This document shows positions 43,037 to 52,540 of a stretch of DNA of 64,000 nt, one piece after another. Made by a program: the position numbers and the translations under genes. The notes under the pieces are model-generated. The model was not told the DNA's origin, did no database searches, and saw only the letters and a program-made list of their open reading frames with translations. Each line of letters begins with the position of its first letter. Within the stretch, counting starts at the first letter, position 1. Origin of the DNA: Bradyrhizobium oropedii (GTDB lineage Bacteria; Pseudomonadota; Alphaproteobacteria; Rhizobiales; Xanthobacteraceae); assembly GCF_020889685.1 (NCBI RefSeq), contig NZ_JACMYO010000001.1:124001-188000 (forward strand), given 5' to 3'.

Positions 43037-44131
43037 TCACGCGGCAACACCGAGCAGCTTTGCTGCAGTCCGGCCGAGAATGTTGGCCTTGTCGTCGTCG
43101 CTCAGCGATTCGCAGGCGAAGATGTGATCCACCGGTGCCGGTTGCCATGGATAGGGATAGTCGCTTCCCAGCACAATCTGGCTGGCGCCAACCTGGGCGG
43201 CGAGATGCCGGATGGCTTCAGGTGTGAAGACGAGGGAGTCGAAGTAGATCTGCTTGAGATATTCCGTCGGCGCCTTCTGGAGCCTCATATCCGGATTGCA
43301 TCCCTTGGGTCCGACCAGGCAGGGATGGTCGGAGCGATCGGCGTATGAGGGGAGATAGCCGCCGCCATGCGCGGCGATGATCTTCAATCCCGGGAAGCGA
43401 TCGAGCGTACCCTCGAAGATCAGGTGAGAGAGCGCGATCGTGGTCTCGAGCGGATTGCCGATCGTGTTGCCAAGCCAACCATTGCCTGACAGTCGCTTGT
43501 TGAGCTCGGGCACGCCCTGCGGATGGATGAACAGGGGGACACCGAGTTCCTCAGCCTTTGCCCATACGGGATGAAATCTGGAATCGGAGAATTCGACGCC
43601 GTCGACGACACCGCCGATCGCCGCACCCTTCAGTCCCTGTTTCTTGACCGCCGTTTCCAGCTCCTGCACCGCAAGGTCCGGCGCCTGCAGCGTCAGCGAG
43701 GCGAAGGCTGCGAACCGCTCGGGCTTCGAGGCGCAGAGTTCGGCGAGCTTTTCGTTCTGGATCTTGACGATCTTCCCCGCAAGATCGCGGTCGCGGTCGT
43801 ACCAGAACGGGTTGATCGAAAGCACTTCCATATCGACAACCTGCGCATCCATCGCAGCCAGACGTTTGTCGATCTCGACAAAGGCTTCAGTGGCGCCGTT
43901 GACCGGTGGCAGTTGCAGCTTTCCGGCGTCGGCACCGAGCAGGGCGCCCGCCTCGCGGAAGTGGCAATGCGAATGGATGTCGATGGTCTTGACGCGCTTG
44001 CCATCGACGGTGACCGGCAACTTCTGCCGCGGTTGCTGCGCATTAGCGTTGTGGACGAGCCCGCAGCTGCAGAACACGATGCCTGCCGCCGCCGACGCTC
44101 CCGATTTCAGGAAATTCCGCCTTGTGGTCAT
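43037..44131 (-). CDS. Tat-exported amidohydrolase (ACMSD-type)
   Basis: The ATG at 44131 has GGGAGG upstream and begins MTTRRNFLKSGASAAAGIVF, a twin-arginine signal. The mature part (about 330 residues) is an amidohydrolase-2 barrel: DIHSHCHF with the metal-binding HxH, LFIHPQGVPELN, IIAAHGGGYLPSYADRSDH and VLGSDYPYPWQP. Relatives are decarboxylases (ACMSD, gamma-resorcylate) and hydrolases of aromatic or lactone acids. It is the last gene after a TRAP transporter. An exported member is notable, since most of the family are cytoplasmic. Confidence 0.88.
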   Translation of the reverse strand: MTTRRNFLKSGASAAAGIVFCSCGLVHNANAQQPRQKLPVTVDGKRVKTIDIHSHCHFREAGALLGADAGKLQLPPVNGATEAFVEIDKRLAAMDAQVVDMEVLSINPFWYDRDRDLAGKIVKIQNEKLAELCASKPERFAAFASLTLQAPDLAVQELETAVKKQGLKGAAIGGVVDGVEFSDSRFHPVWAKAEELGVPLFIHPQGVPELNKRLSGNGWLGNTIGNPLETTIALSHLIFEGTLDRFPGLKIIAAHGGGYLPSYADRSDHPCLVGPKGCNPDMRLQKAPTEYLKQIYFDSLVFTPEAIRHLAAQVGASQIVLGSDYPYPWQPAPVDHIFACESLSDDDKANILGRTAAKLLGVAA

Positions 44132-44246
44132 GACGATCGCCTCCCTGTCTTTTGTTATGGCGGGGAGCCTATGGATGCCGGCGAGCGATCGCAAGATCGC
44201 ACGCTGTGCGTGTTGCGCAATGTTGATCTGCAAGATGCCGGTGCGC

Positions 44247-45542
44247 TCAGTGCAGGACCTGGAGCTGCCGCGGCAGCCACAGCGAGATCTCCGGGAGATA
44301 CGTCACGCACATCAGGACAAAGAACATCACCGCGTAGAACGGCCAGATCTTGCGCATGACCTGCTCGATCGTGACCTTGCCGACCGCGCAGCCGACAAAC
44401 AGAATGGCTCCGACCGGTGGGTGGCACAGGCCGATGCCGAGATTGAGCAGCATGATCATGCCGAAATGAACCGGATCGACGCCGAAGTTCTTCATGACCG
44501 GCAACAGGATCGGCGTTGCGATCAGGATCGATGGCGCCATGTCGACGAGCGTGCCGAGCACCAGCAGCAGCACGTTGATCAGGAGCAGGATGACGTACTT
44601 GTTGTCGGAGATCGACAGGAAGAACGCGGTCATCTTGGCCGGCATCTGCGTCAGCGCCATGATGTAGCCGACGCTGGAGGCGCAGGCGATCAGCGTCATC
44701 ACCATCGCGACCGTGCGCAATGTGCGATGGAGCAGCACCGGCAAATCGCGCCAGCGATAGTCGCGATAGATGAACATCGTGACGAAGAACGCCCAGATGC
44801 AGGCGATCGCGCCGGCTTCGATGGCGGTGAAGATGCCGCCGAGAATCCCGCCCAGGATGATGACGAGGGTGATGAGGCCCCAGGCGGCATCGATGGCGAT
44901 CCGGATCGCCTCTTTGGCCGGTACGGTCTGGCCATGCGGGTGCTTTTCGCGATAGGCGACGGCCAGGCACAGAATGATCAGCGAGAAGCCGAGCAGCAGC
45001 CCCGGGAACACGCCGGCCATGAAGAGCGCGCTGATCGAGATCGTTCCGCCCGTCGCAAGCGAGTAGAGCACCGCATTGTGGCTCGGCGGCACCAGCAGGG
45101 CCTGAACCGACGAGGTGATCGTCAGGTTGGTCGCGAACACGCGCGGATAGCCGTTCTTTTCCATCTGCGGGATCATCACCGAGCCGATGGCGGATGTATC
45201 GGCGACCGCCGATCCGGAAATGCCGCTCAGGAAGGTCGTCGCAAGCACGTTGACGATCGACAGGCCGCCGCGCAGACGGGTCAGTCCAACCAGCACGTCG
45301 GCAAACGCAACCAGCCGCCGCGCCATGCCGCCCTCCGCCATGATCGCGCCGGCCAGTACGAAGAACGGGATCGTCAGCATCGCGACCTTGCTGACGCCGT
45401 CGGAGATCTTCAGCATCACCGCTTCCAGGGGAATGCCGATCCACAAGGCGCCGATGATCGCCGCCATCGCCAGCGAGTAGGCGATCGGCATGCCGATCAG
45501 GAAGCAGAGCAGCATCGTCGCGAGCAGAATGAGGATGTCCAT
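44247..45542 (-). CDS. TRAP transporter large permease (DctM type)
   Basis: Starting at 45542, the 431-residue protein has the DctM pattern of about twelve helices: LLCFLIGMPIAYSLAMAA, FAVLAGAI-type segments, SGSAVADTSAIGSVMIPQME and LNLGIGLCHPPVGAILFVG. It imports a carboxylate-type substrate with sodium in concert with the DctQ and DctP proteins encoded upstream. Confidence 0.93.
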   Translation of the reverse strand: MDILILLATMLLCFLIGMPIAYSLAMAAIIGALWIGIPLEAVMLKISDGVSKVAMLTIPFFVLAGAIMAEGGMARRLVAFADVLVGLTRLRGGLSIVNVLATTFLSGISGSAVADTSAIGSVMIPQMEKNGYPRVFATNLTITSSVQALLVPPSHNAVLYSLATGGTISISALFMAGVFPGLLLGFSLIILCLAVAYREKHPHGQTVPAKEAIRIAIDAAWGLITLVIILGGILGGIFTAIEAGAIACIWAFFVTMFIYRDYRWRDLPVLLHRTLRTVAMVMTLIACASSVGYIMALTQMPAKMTAFFLSISDNKYVILLLINVLLLVLGTLVDMAPSILIATPILLPVMKNFGVDPVHFGMIMLLNLGIGLCHPPVGAILFVGCAVGKVTIEQVMRKIWPFYAVMFFVLMCVTYLPEISLWLPRQLQVLH

Positions 45543-45558
45543 CGTAGGCCTCTCGCGA

Positions 45559-46071
45559 TCAATCGGCGGATAAGTCGCGGTGTGGTGCGATCGGATCGGG
45601 CGGCGCACCCAGGAAAATCCGCTCGATGATGAACAGCAGCAGGCAGGCGCCGCCGATCGGAATTGGAAGATAGGTGACGCCGACCGAAAGCGACGGGAAG
45701 TCGGCGATCGTGTTGTGCCAGGTCACCTCGACGAGCCGACAACCCCAGATGACCATGAACAGGGCGATCAGCCCCATCAGCAGCTGGACGACGAGGTCGG
45801 CGAGGCTGCGCAATGGGTCAGGCAGCTTGTTGGCGAAATATGCGACGTTCATGTGCAGGTTGAGCCGATAGCCGGCGGCTGCACCGATGAACGTCACGAC
45901 GATGGTGAGCAACACCGCGAGCGGCTCGGGCCAGGATGCGGCGCTATTCAGCACGTAGCGCGTGAACACCGCCCAGGGGATGACTGCTGAAATCAGCACC
46001 AGTGCTGCAGAGCCCGTGATGACGCAGGCAAGATACAGATAGTCCATCGCGCGGCGATATGATCCGGCCAT
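45559..46071 (-). CDS. TRAP transporter small permease (DctQ type)
   Basis: The ATG at 46071 starts 170 residues with four helices and the DctQ-type segment RYVLNSAASWPEPLAVLLTI plus AAAGYRLNLHMNVAYF. It lies 16 bp before the DctM gene. Confidence 0.9.
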   Translation of the reverse strand: MAGSYRRAMDYLYLACVITGSAALVLISAVIPWAVFTRYVLNSAASWPEPLAVLLTIVVTFIGAAAGYRLNLHMNVAYFANKLPDPLRSLADLVVQLLMGLIALFMVIWGCRLVEVTWHNTIADFPSLSVGVTYLPIPIGGACLLLFIIERIFLGAPPDPIAPHRDLSAD

Positions 46072-46112
46072 GTCATTTCCTGTAGGATAACGATTTCCCG
46101 TGTGGTGCGGTG

Positions 46113-47144
46113 TCAGGCAGACTGGATACGTCCGATCATGTCCTGGTATTTCGGGCCATATTTGTCCCACACCGGCTTGACCGCGTTCTGGAATGGCGCC
46201 TTGTCGGCGATCTCGATGATCTCGCACCCGGCCGCTTTCGCTTTGTCCATGGCCTGCTGCTCGTAGGTGTTCCAGAGCCCGCGCTCTTCCATCTGCGCGT
46301 CGCGGGCAAGCTTCCTGATCAGCGTCTGGTCATCGGCTGACAGCGCGGACCAGGCCCGTTTCGAGAACACCAGCAGCTCGGGCACGATCAAATGCTCGGT
46401 GAGCGTAAAGTGCTTCGCCGCGGTGTAGTGATTGCTGAAGACATAGCTCGGCGGATTGTTCTCGGCGCCGTCGATGACGCCGGTCTGCAGCGCGCTGAAC
46501 ACCTGATCGTAGCCCATCGCGACGCCGTTGCCGCCAAGCGCATTCATCATGTCGATGAAGATCGGATTGCCGATGACGCGGAACTTGAGGCCCTTGATGT
46601 CGGCGATCGTCTTGATCGAATGCTTGGTGTTGTAGAGGCTGCGCGCTCCTGAATTCATCCAGCACAGGGCGACCAGGCCGGCATTGGGGCTCGCGGTGAT
46701 CTTGTCCAGCAGCTCCTGGCCGATCGGGCCATCCATCATTCGCTCGGCGTGCGCCATGTTCTTGAACAGGAAGGGCATGTTGACGACGTTGATGTCGTCG
46801 ACGATGGGGCCGATCGAGCCCGCGCTGACGCGCAACATCTGGATCGCGCCGATCTGGGTTTGCTCGATGGTTTCCTTCTCACCGCCGAGCTGCATCGAGG
46901 GGAACATCTGCAGCGACAGGCGGCCGTTGGTCGCCGCCGCGAGCTTCTTGCCGAGATTTTCTGTCGCGACCACGGTCGGGTAGCCCGGAGGCTGGACGTC
47001 GGATGCCTTGAAGACGGCTTTCGATTGGGCAACCGCTGTCTGCGCTGAGGTCGCCGCGATCGCGCCAAGGCCGGCGCCGATCTTGATGAGGTCGCGGCGG
47101 TTGAGCCCGGCGCCGCGGTGCTGCGATCGATCCGTACGGTTCAT
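46113..47144 (-). CDS. TRAP transporter receptor (DctP type), Tat-exported
   Basis: The ATG at 47144 behind GGAAGGAAA gives 343 residues. A twin-arginine signal (LNRRDLIKIGAGLGAIAA) is followed by a DctP fold: GRLSLQMFPSMQLGGEKETI, TIADIKGLKFRVIGNPIFID and GVIDGAENNPPSYVFSNHYT. The conserved arginine in FRVIGNP binds the carboxylate of the ligand in this family. Confidence 0.93.
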   Translation of the reverse strand: MNRTDRSQHRGAGLNRRDLIKIGAGLGAIAATSAQTAVAQSKAVFKASDVQPPGYPTVVATENLGKKLAAATNGRLSLQMFPSMQLGGEKETIEQTQIGAIQMLRVSAGSIGPIVDDINVVNMPFLFKNMAHAERMMDGPIGQELLDKITASPNAGLVALCWMNSGARSLYNTKHSIKTIADIKGLKFRVIGNPIFIDMMNALGGNGVAMGYDQVFSALQTGVIDGAENNPPSYVFSNHYTAAKHFTLTEHLIVPELLVFSKRAWSALSADDQTLIRKLARDAQMEERGLWNTYEQQAMDKAKAAGCEIIEIADKAPFQNAVKPVWDKYGPKYQDMIGRIQSA

Positions 47145-47185
47145 GTTGTTTCCTTCCAAAACTGCTGGCCGGAGTCCGGCCGCGG

Positions 47186-47929
47186 TCATGCCGGTTGGCC
47201 TTGCTCGTCGAAGAACTCCGGATTGTTGCGCTGGGTCGCCGAGATGTCGGCCAGGAGCCGTTCGAGATGTCTGGCCATCGCGATCCCGGCAGATGCCGGG
47301 TCGCGTGCCTCGATCGCGGCCATGACGGCTTCATGCTCGGCGATGACTTCGGCCATCCGTCCGCGCTGCGGCAGGGTGAGCCATCGGAAGCGGTCGACGT
47401 GAACCTTGACCTGCAGGATCAGCTTCCAGATGCCGGGGTGTCCGGCAACATCAGCGATGGCGGCGTGAAAGGCCTCGTCGGCCTGATGGAAGGCGTCGCG
47501 ATCCCCGGCCGTCTCCGCCTCGCGTTGGCGTTCGAGAATCGCGCGCAGGCCAAGGATCTGGCTCGCGCTGGCGCGCTCGGTTGCCATCCGGGTCGTGGTT
47601 TCCTCCAGCGATCGGCGGACGATGATCGCTTCGGGGAGGGCGGCGAGCGGGATGCGCGATACGAAGATGCCGGATTGCGGGAAGATCTCGACCAGGCCTT
47701 CGTCCGACAGCCGCAGAATGGCTTCCCGCACCGGCGTCCGGCTGACGCCATATGCGCGTGCGATCTCGGTCTCGAGGATCGGGTCGCCTGGCTTGCGCTG
47801 CAACGCGACGAGTTCGGCGCGCAGCTCGGCATAGATCCGAGCCGCTGCCGTTGCAGTCCGCGGACGGCCCGTCCGCCTGTGGCCGGCGCGGTTGCGGAGC
47901 TCCGGCTTTTTCGGCGAGCGGGCGGCCAT
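47186..47929 (-). CDS. GntR-family regulator, FCD type
   Basis: The ATG at 47929 (GGGAG upstream) gives 247 residues: a winged helix-turn-helix (IARAYGVSRTPVREAILRLS, about 50-69) and a helical FCD ligand domain with metal-site histidines (HQADEAFHAAI, AEHEAVMAAIEARD). It is the first gene of the operon GntR-DctP-DctQ-DctM-amidohydrolase, so it very likely controls uptake of the TRAP substrate. A palindrome overlaps its own promoter. Confidence 0.92.
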   Translation of the reverse strand: MAARSPKKPELRNRAGHRRTGRPRTATAAARIYAELRAELVALQRKPGDPILETEIARAYGVSRTPVREAILRLSDEGLVEIFPQSGIFVSRIPLAALPEAIIVRRSLEETTTRMATERASASQILGLRAILERQREAETAGDRDAFHQADEAFHAAIADVAGHPGIWKLILQVKVHVDRFRWLTLPQRGRMAEVIAEHEAVMAAIEARDPASAGIAMARHLERLLADISATQRNNPEFFDEQGQPA

Positions 47930-47943
47930 CGTTGCTCCCAAAA

Positions 47944-47959
47944 CTAATATATTAGTATA
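47944..47959 (-). promoter_or_regulatory. Palindromic operator and -10 region of the GntR/TRAP operon
   Basis: CTAATATATTAG at 47944-47955 is a perfect 12-bp palindrome in GC-rich DNA, 14 bp upstream of the GntR start. On the minus strand a TATACT -10-like box overlaps it (47959-47954). Autoregulation by the FCD regulator is likely. Confidence 0.55.
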
Positions 47960-48012
47960 TGATGACAGCACGGAACGCAAACGAGCAGCGCGCGCGTCCC
48001 GGGAAGTCCGCG

Positions 48013-48714
48013 TCAGCCGGAGACAAAGCCGGCCTGGTTGCGTAGTTCGGACGTCTTCGCCGAGGTCAGCAGCGCGATCAGGCGGTGCGCCTGCGATGCA
48101 GCTGCTGCGTGCGTCGGAATGGCGGCCGTATACATGGTCGCGAGCCCGCATCCCGGCGGCAAGGTGCCCGACAGCACGACGCCTCCGGTGCTGATGATCT
48201 CGGTCGATTGCGTGCAGCCGATCGGCCGCCGGTCACGGGACTCGGCCAGATGCCGCATCGCCGTCGCGCCGTTCGGAAAGACTTTCAGCCGGTCAGCGAC
48301 GATTTCGGCGATGTCGAGTTGCGCGAGCACTTTGGCAACGTGAATTCCGGCTGTCGACGCCCTGGTATCGGGCACGAAGATCGCGTCCGTCGCGAGCAGC
48401 GCCGCGCGCAGGCTGATCGCGTTGTTGGCGCTGACCAATGGATCGCCGGCACGAACTGCAAGAGCAGTTTCAACGCGACCGATGTCGGTGATCGACGACC
48501 GCACAACCAGTCCTTCGTCGGCAAGCTGCGCGATCAGGGCGGCGGTCAGGATGACGATGTCGGTCGGAACGCCGGCGCGCAGCCTGTCGGCCATGGCGCC
48601 GACCGCGCCGAAATCGCCGGCAATGCCGAGGTCGGTTTCGGTCTTGAACGCCGGCTCCAGGCTACGCACCAGGCCTTGCGCCGCGCCGCCACTCAAGATG
48701 TTCAACGTCTTCAT
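48013..48714 (-). CDS. ModA-like substrate-binding-domain protein without signal peptide
   Basis: From the ATG at 48714 the protein has 233 residues and begins directly with the mature fold (MKTLNILSGGAAQGLVRSLE). It carries type II periplasmic-binding features FGAVGAMADRLRAGVPTDIV and DTRASTAGIHVAKVLAQL, ATMYTAAI. ModA-like proteins bind molybdate or other oxyanions in the periplasm, but here no export signal can be found in frame, so a cytoplasmic binding or regulatory role must be considered. It follows the tricarboxylate-type receptor gene by 37 bp. Confidence 0.75.
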   Translation of the reverse strand: MKTLNILSGGAAQGLVRSLEPAFKTETDLGIAGDFGAVGAMADRLRAGVPTDIVILTAALIAQLADEGLVVRSSITDIGRVETALAVRAGDPLVSANNAISLRAALLATDAIFVPDTRASTAGIHVAKVLAQLDIAEIVADRLKVFPNGATAMRHLAESRDRRPIGCTQSTEIISTGGVVLSGTLPPGCGLATMYTAAIPTHAAAASQAHRLIALLTSAKTSELRNQAGFVSG

Positions 48715-48751
48715 GTCCGCAGTTCCATCGCCACATCTTGCCGCAGCTTGC

Positions 48752-49726
48752 TTATTGGGCTTTGTCCAGCCGCCTGACGACATCTGCCCACTTCACGATA
48801 TCGGCGCGCAGGAATTGGTCGAACGCCTCCGGCGTCATTGTCATCGGCACCGCGCCCTGCGCGGCCCACAGCTTCTCGACATCCGGCCGCCTGATTGCGG
48901 CGTTCACGGCTGTGTTGAGCTTGTCGATGATCGGCTTAGGCGTACCCGCCGGGGCCATCAGGCCGAGCCAGATCGTCGCCTCGTATCCGGAAACGCCTGC
49001 CTCCGCCACAGTCGGAACATTGGGCAGGACCGCGGAACGTGTCTTGCCGGTTGTTGCGAGCGCGCGCACCTGGCTTTCGCCGACATTCGGTGCCATCGCC
49101 GGAACCGCATCGATCATCATCTGGACCTGGCCGCCGATGATGCCGCTGCGGGCCTCGCCGCTGTTGCGATAGGGCACGTGCACGAGGTCGATCCCGGCCG
49201 TGGCTTTGAACAATTCGCCGGCCATGTGGTAGGGCGTGCCCTGACCTGACGAGGCATAGTTCAGCTTCCCGGGTTGGGCTTTGGCAAGGGCGATGAATTC
49301 CTGCAGGGTCTTTGCCGGCACGTCGGGGTGGACCGCGATCACGAGATCCGAGGAGTTCAGGGGCGCGATCGGCGTCAGGTCCTGCATCAGCTCATATTTG
49401 CGTTGCGGCACCAGCGATTCATTTGCGGTCTGGGTGTTCGACATCATCAGAAGCGTGTAGCCATCGGCCGGTGCCTTGGCGACCTCGAGCGTGCCGATCA
49501 CGCCGCCCGCACCCGTGCGGTTCTCGACCACGAAGGGCTGGCCGAGGCCTTCCTGCAAGATGTTGCCGATCTGTCGCGCGACGACATCGGCCGGACCGCC
49601 GGGACCGAAGGGAACGATGATCCTGACCGGTCGCGCGGGATAGTCTTCGGCATCCGCGTGTGAGGATGATATCGATACGATCAGCAACACAGCGACAAAC
49701 ACCAAGGCGTACCGCAAGCCCGCCAT
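48752..49726 (-). CDS. Tripartite tricarboxylate-type receptor (Bug family)
   Basis: The 324-residue protein has a signal peptide (LRYALVFVAVLLIVSISSSH, cut near ADA) and Bug marks: VRIIVPFGPGGPADVVARQI, NRTGAGGVIGTLEVAKAPAD and PYRNSGEARSGIIGGQV. These receptors bind small carboxylic acids for TctAB-type transporters; no TctAB genes are here, as is common for the many orphan receptors in such genomes. Its start is only 2 bp from the start of a divergent gene fragment. Confidence 0.92.
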   Translation of the reverse strand: MAGLRYALVFVAVLLIVSISSSHADAEDYPARPVRIIVPFGPGGPADVVARQIGNILQEGLGQPFVVENRTGAGGVIGTLEVAKAPADGYTLLMMSNTQTANESLVPQRKYELMQDLTPIAPLNSSDLVIAVHPDVPAKTLQEFIALAKAQPGKLNYASSGQGTPYHMAGELFKATAGIDLVHVPYRNSGEARSGIIGGQVQMMIDAVPAMAPNVGESQVRALATTGKTRSAVLPNVPTVAEAGVSGYEATIWLGLMAPAGTPKPIIDKLNTAVNAAIRRPDVEKLWAAQGAVPMTMTPEAFDQFLRADIVKWADVVRRLDKAQ

Positions 49727-49728
49727 TG

Positions 49729-50238
49729 ATGGCGCATCCGGGCTACAGTGGCACCATCATGACCGCGACCTATCAGATGCAGCGCGATCTCGGCTGGACC
49801 TTTTTCGAGCAGCTCGCCAGGCAGAACATCATGCAGGTGCAGTCCTCGACCGATCCGCCGAAGAAGCTCGATCTCGGCGAGCGCGCGGTGATGGCCGACG
49901 GCAACGAGTACAACATCTTTCAGATGAAGGAGATGGGCCGCCCGGTCGAGCCGGTCTACGCCACCGAGGGGTCGCCGATCATTGTTGGCCCGAATGGGAT
50001 CTTCAAGGATTGTCCGCATCCGAATGCTGCCAGGCTGTTTCAGTCGTTCGCGCTCGGACGCGAAGGGCAGCAGCTCAATGTCGAGATCGGTGGCCTCAGG
50101 TCCGTCCACGCGCAGGCCCAGGAGAAGGCCGGGCGCAAGCCGCTGAAGGACATCAAGACGATGAAGGACGATCCCGTGGCGGTGGAGCGGGAAGGGGAAT
50201 CGATCAAGGCGCGCTACACCCGCATCTTCCGCGTTTAA
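49729..50238 (+). pseudogene. ABC receptor (family 1), C-terminal fragment
   Basis: The frame carries a family-1 solute-binding C-terminal half: YSGTIMTATYQMQRDLGWTF, PVYATEGSPIIVGPNGIFKD and HPNAARLFQSFALGREGQQL. The N-terminal half and signal peptide are missing. Upstream sequence is the start of the divergent Bug gene, so a rearrangement joined the two at about 49727. The remaining ATG at 49729 would give 169 residues, which is not a functional receptor. Confidence 0.75.
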
Positions 50239-50362
50239 TCGTCGGGGCGGGCGGTTAGCATTCCGGTCTCGGCGCTTGCCGCATGGCTCATGCACGGTTT
50301 TCGCCCGGACTGGGGCAATAATGCCCCTCGGCGGAGGGGATATTTGATGTTACCAATTTGGC

Positions 50363-52462
50363 ATGAACCAGCATGCCAAGGTCGATATTCGTCATTCAAC
50401 CTGTCCGCACGATTGCCCCTCGGCATGTGCGCTCGACGTCGAGGTGATCGACGGACGCTCGATCGGCAGGGTCCGCGGCTCCAAGCAACAGACCTATACG
50501 GCCGGCGTGGTCTGCGCCAAGGTCGCGCGCTACGCCGAGCGAATTCATCATGCGGAGCGGCTGATGCATCCGCTGCGCCGGACCGGGCCGAAGGGCTCCG
50601 GCCAGTTCGCGCGGATCTCATGGGACGAGGCGCTGGACGAGATCGCGGCGCGTTTCGACGCCGCGGAACGCGAGTTCGGCGCCGAGTCGGTCTGGCCCTA
50701 TTACTACGCGGGCACCATGGGGCTCGTGATGCGCGACGGCCTCAACCGGCTGTCGCATGTGAAGAAGTATTCGCGCTTCTACGGCACGATCTGTTCAACC
50801 ATCGCGCGCATCGGCTTTGCCGCCGGGACCGGCAAGATTGCCGGCGTCGACCCGCGCGAGATGGGCGTCTCCGACCTCGTCGTGATCTGGGGCACCAATC
50901 CGGTGAATACCCAGGTCAACGTGATGACGCATGCATCGCGTGCGCGGAAGGAGCGCGGCGCAAAGATCGCGGCGGTCGACGTCTACAACAACGAGACCAT
51001 GAAGCAGGCCGATATCAAGATCCTGCTGCGGCCGGGGACCGATGGCGCCTTCGCCTGCGCCGTGATGCACGTGCTGTTCCGCGAGGGATTTGCCGATCGC
51101 GATTATCTGGCGCGCTATACCGATTGCCCCGATGAGCTGGAAGCGCATCTGAAGACCCGCACGCCGGAATGGGCGTCGGCGATCTCGGGCGTGCCGGTCG
51201 AGGAGATCGAGGCATTCGCGCGGCTGGTCGGGACCACCAAGCGCTCGTTCTTCCGTCTTGGCTACGGCTTCACCCGCAGCCGCAACGGTGCGGCGCAGAT
51301 GCACGCTGCGACCTGCATTCCCGCGGTGACCGGCGCCTGGCAATACGAAGGCGGCGGCGCGTTCTTCAACAATGCCGGGATCTGGCGCTTCGACGAATCG
51401 ATCATCGAAGGCCACGACGCGATCGATCCCACCACGCGGGTTCTCGATCAGTCGAAGATCGGCCGGATCCTGACCGGCGATACCGAAGCGCTGCGCGGCG
51501 GCGGGCCGGTCAAGGCGATGCTGATCCAGAACACCAATCCAATGACGGTGGCGCCCGAGCAGGCGCTGGTGCGGCACGGCTTTGCCCGCGAGGATCTGTT
51601 CGTTGCAGTGCACGAGCAGTTCATGACCGAGACGGCGCAGATGGCCGACATCGTGCTGCCGGCGACCATGTTCATGGAGCACGACGACCTCTATTACGGC
51701 GGCGGTCATCAGCACATCTCGGTCGGCCCGAAGCTGATCGATCCGCCCGGCGAGTGCCGTTCCAATCACGAAGTGATGCAGGGGCTCGGCCGCCGCCTCA
51801 ATGCCGTGCATCCCGGCTTCGACATGGCGGCGCGCGAACTGATCGATGCGACGCTGAAGAAGAGCGGCCACGGCAACATCGAAGCGCTCGAGGCTGATAT
51901 CTGGCGCGATCTGCAGCCGGACTTCCGCACCTCGCATTATCTCGACGGCTTCGCCCATGCCGACAAGAAATTCCACTTCAGGGTGGATTGGGGCAAGGTC
52001 CCGGTCGGCTCAGGCGGGCTGATGGGTGCATGGGACAAGATGCCCTCGCTGCCCGACCACTGGACCATCATCGAGGAGGCGGACGCGCAGCATCCGTTCC
52101 GGCTCGCGACGTCGCCGTCGCGCAGCTTCCTCAACACCAGCTTCAACGAAACGCCGTCGTCGCAGGCTCGCGAGGGCGTGCCGACCGTGATGATCCATCC
52201 CGACGATGCGGCCGGCCTGTCGATCGCCGACGGCGATGCCGTGACGCTCGGCAACATGCGTGGCGAGACGACGCTCACCGCGAAGCTGTTCGACGGCGTC
52301 CGCCGCGGCGTGCTGATCGCCGAGTCGATCCACCCCAACAAGTCCCATATCGGCGGGCGCGGCATCAACATGCTGACCGGCGCGGAGGCCGTCGCACCGC
52401 TCGGCGGCGCCGCGTTCCACGACAACAAGGTCTGGATCAGGAAGGCGCCCGCCGCCGCATAA
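50363..52462 (+). CDS. Molybdopterin (bis-MGD) oxidoreductase with one 4Fe-4S cluster
   Basis: The 699-residue protein belongs to the DMSO reductase superfamily. Cys14, Cys18, Cys22 and Cys51 (CPHDCPSAC, GVVCAKV) bind an N-terminal 4Fe-4S cluster. Cofactor-binding blocks include WGTNPVNTQVNVMTHASRAR, MLIQNTNPMTVAPEQALVR and the C-terminal NKSHIGGRGINMLTG. There is no Tat signal and no partner subunit nearby, so it is probably a cytoplasmic single-subunit enzyme of the group often annotated as formate-dehydrogenase- or biotin-sulfoxide-reductase-like. The substrate is unknown. Confidence 0.88.
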   Translation: MNQHAKVDIRHSTCPHDCPSACALDVEVIDGRSIGRVRGSKQQTYTAGVVCAKVARYAERIHHAERLMHPLRRTGPKGSGQFARISWDEALDEIAARFDAAEREFGAESVWPYYYAGTMGLVMRDGLNRLSHVKKYSRFYGTICSTIARIGFAAGTGKIAGVDPREMGVSDLVVIWGTNPVNTQVNVMTHASRARKERGAKIAAVDVYNNETMKQADIKILLRPGTDGAFACAVMHVLFREGFADRDYLARYTDCPDELEAHLKTRTPEWASAISGVPVEEIEAFARLVGTTKRSFFRLGYGFTRSRNGAAQMHAATCIPAVTGAWQYEGGGAFFNNAGIWRFDESIIEGHDAIDPTTRVLDQSKIGRILTGDTEALRGGGPVKAMLIQNTNPMTVAPEQALVRHGFAREDLFVAVHEQFMTETAQMADIVLPATMFMEHDDLYYGGGHQHISVGPKLIDPPGECRSNHEVMQGLGRRLNAVHPGFDMAARELIDATLKKSGHGNIEALEADIWRDLQPDFRTSHYLDGFAHADKKFHFRVDWGKVPVGSGGLMGAWDKMPSLPDHWTIIEEADAQHPFRLATSPSRSFLNTSFNETPSSQAREGVPTVMIHPDDAAGLSIADGDAVTLGNMRGETTLTAKLFDGVRRGVLIAESIHPNKSHIGGRGINMLTGAEAVAPLGGAAFHDNKVWIRKAPAAA

Positions 52463-52540
52463 TCCTGCTTGCAGTCGGCGCCGATCCTGCCGCAAATGTC
52501 GACTGACAACAGCGCACGGCTAAGAAAACAGGCAGGAAAC

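Noticed and set aside
43644..45629. A 661-codon open frame antisense to the amidohydrolase and TRAP permease genes
   Set aside because: It is rich in Arg, Gln, Asp and His and spans two real genes on the other strand; an artefact of codon bias.
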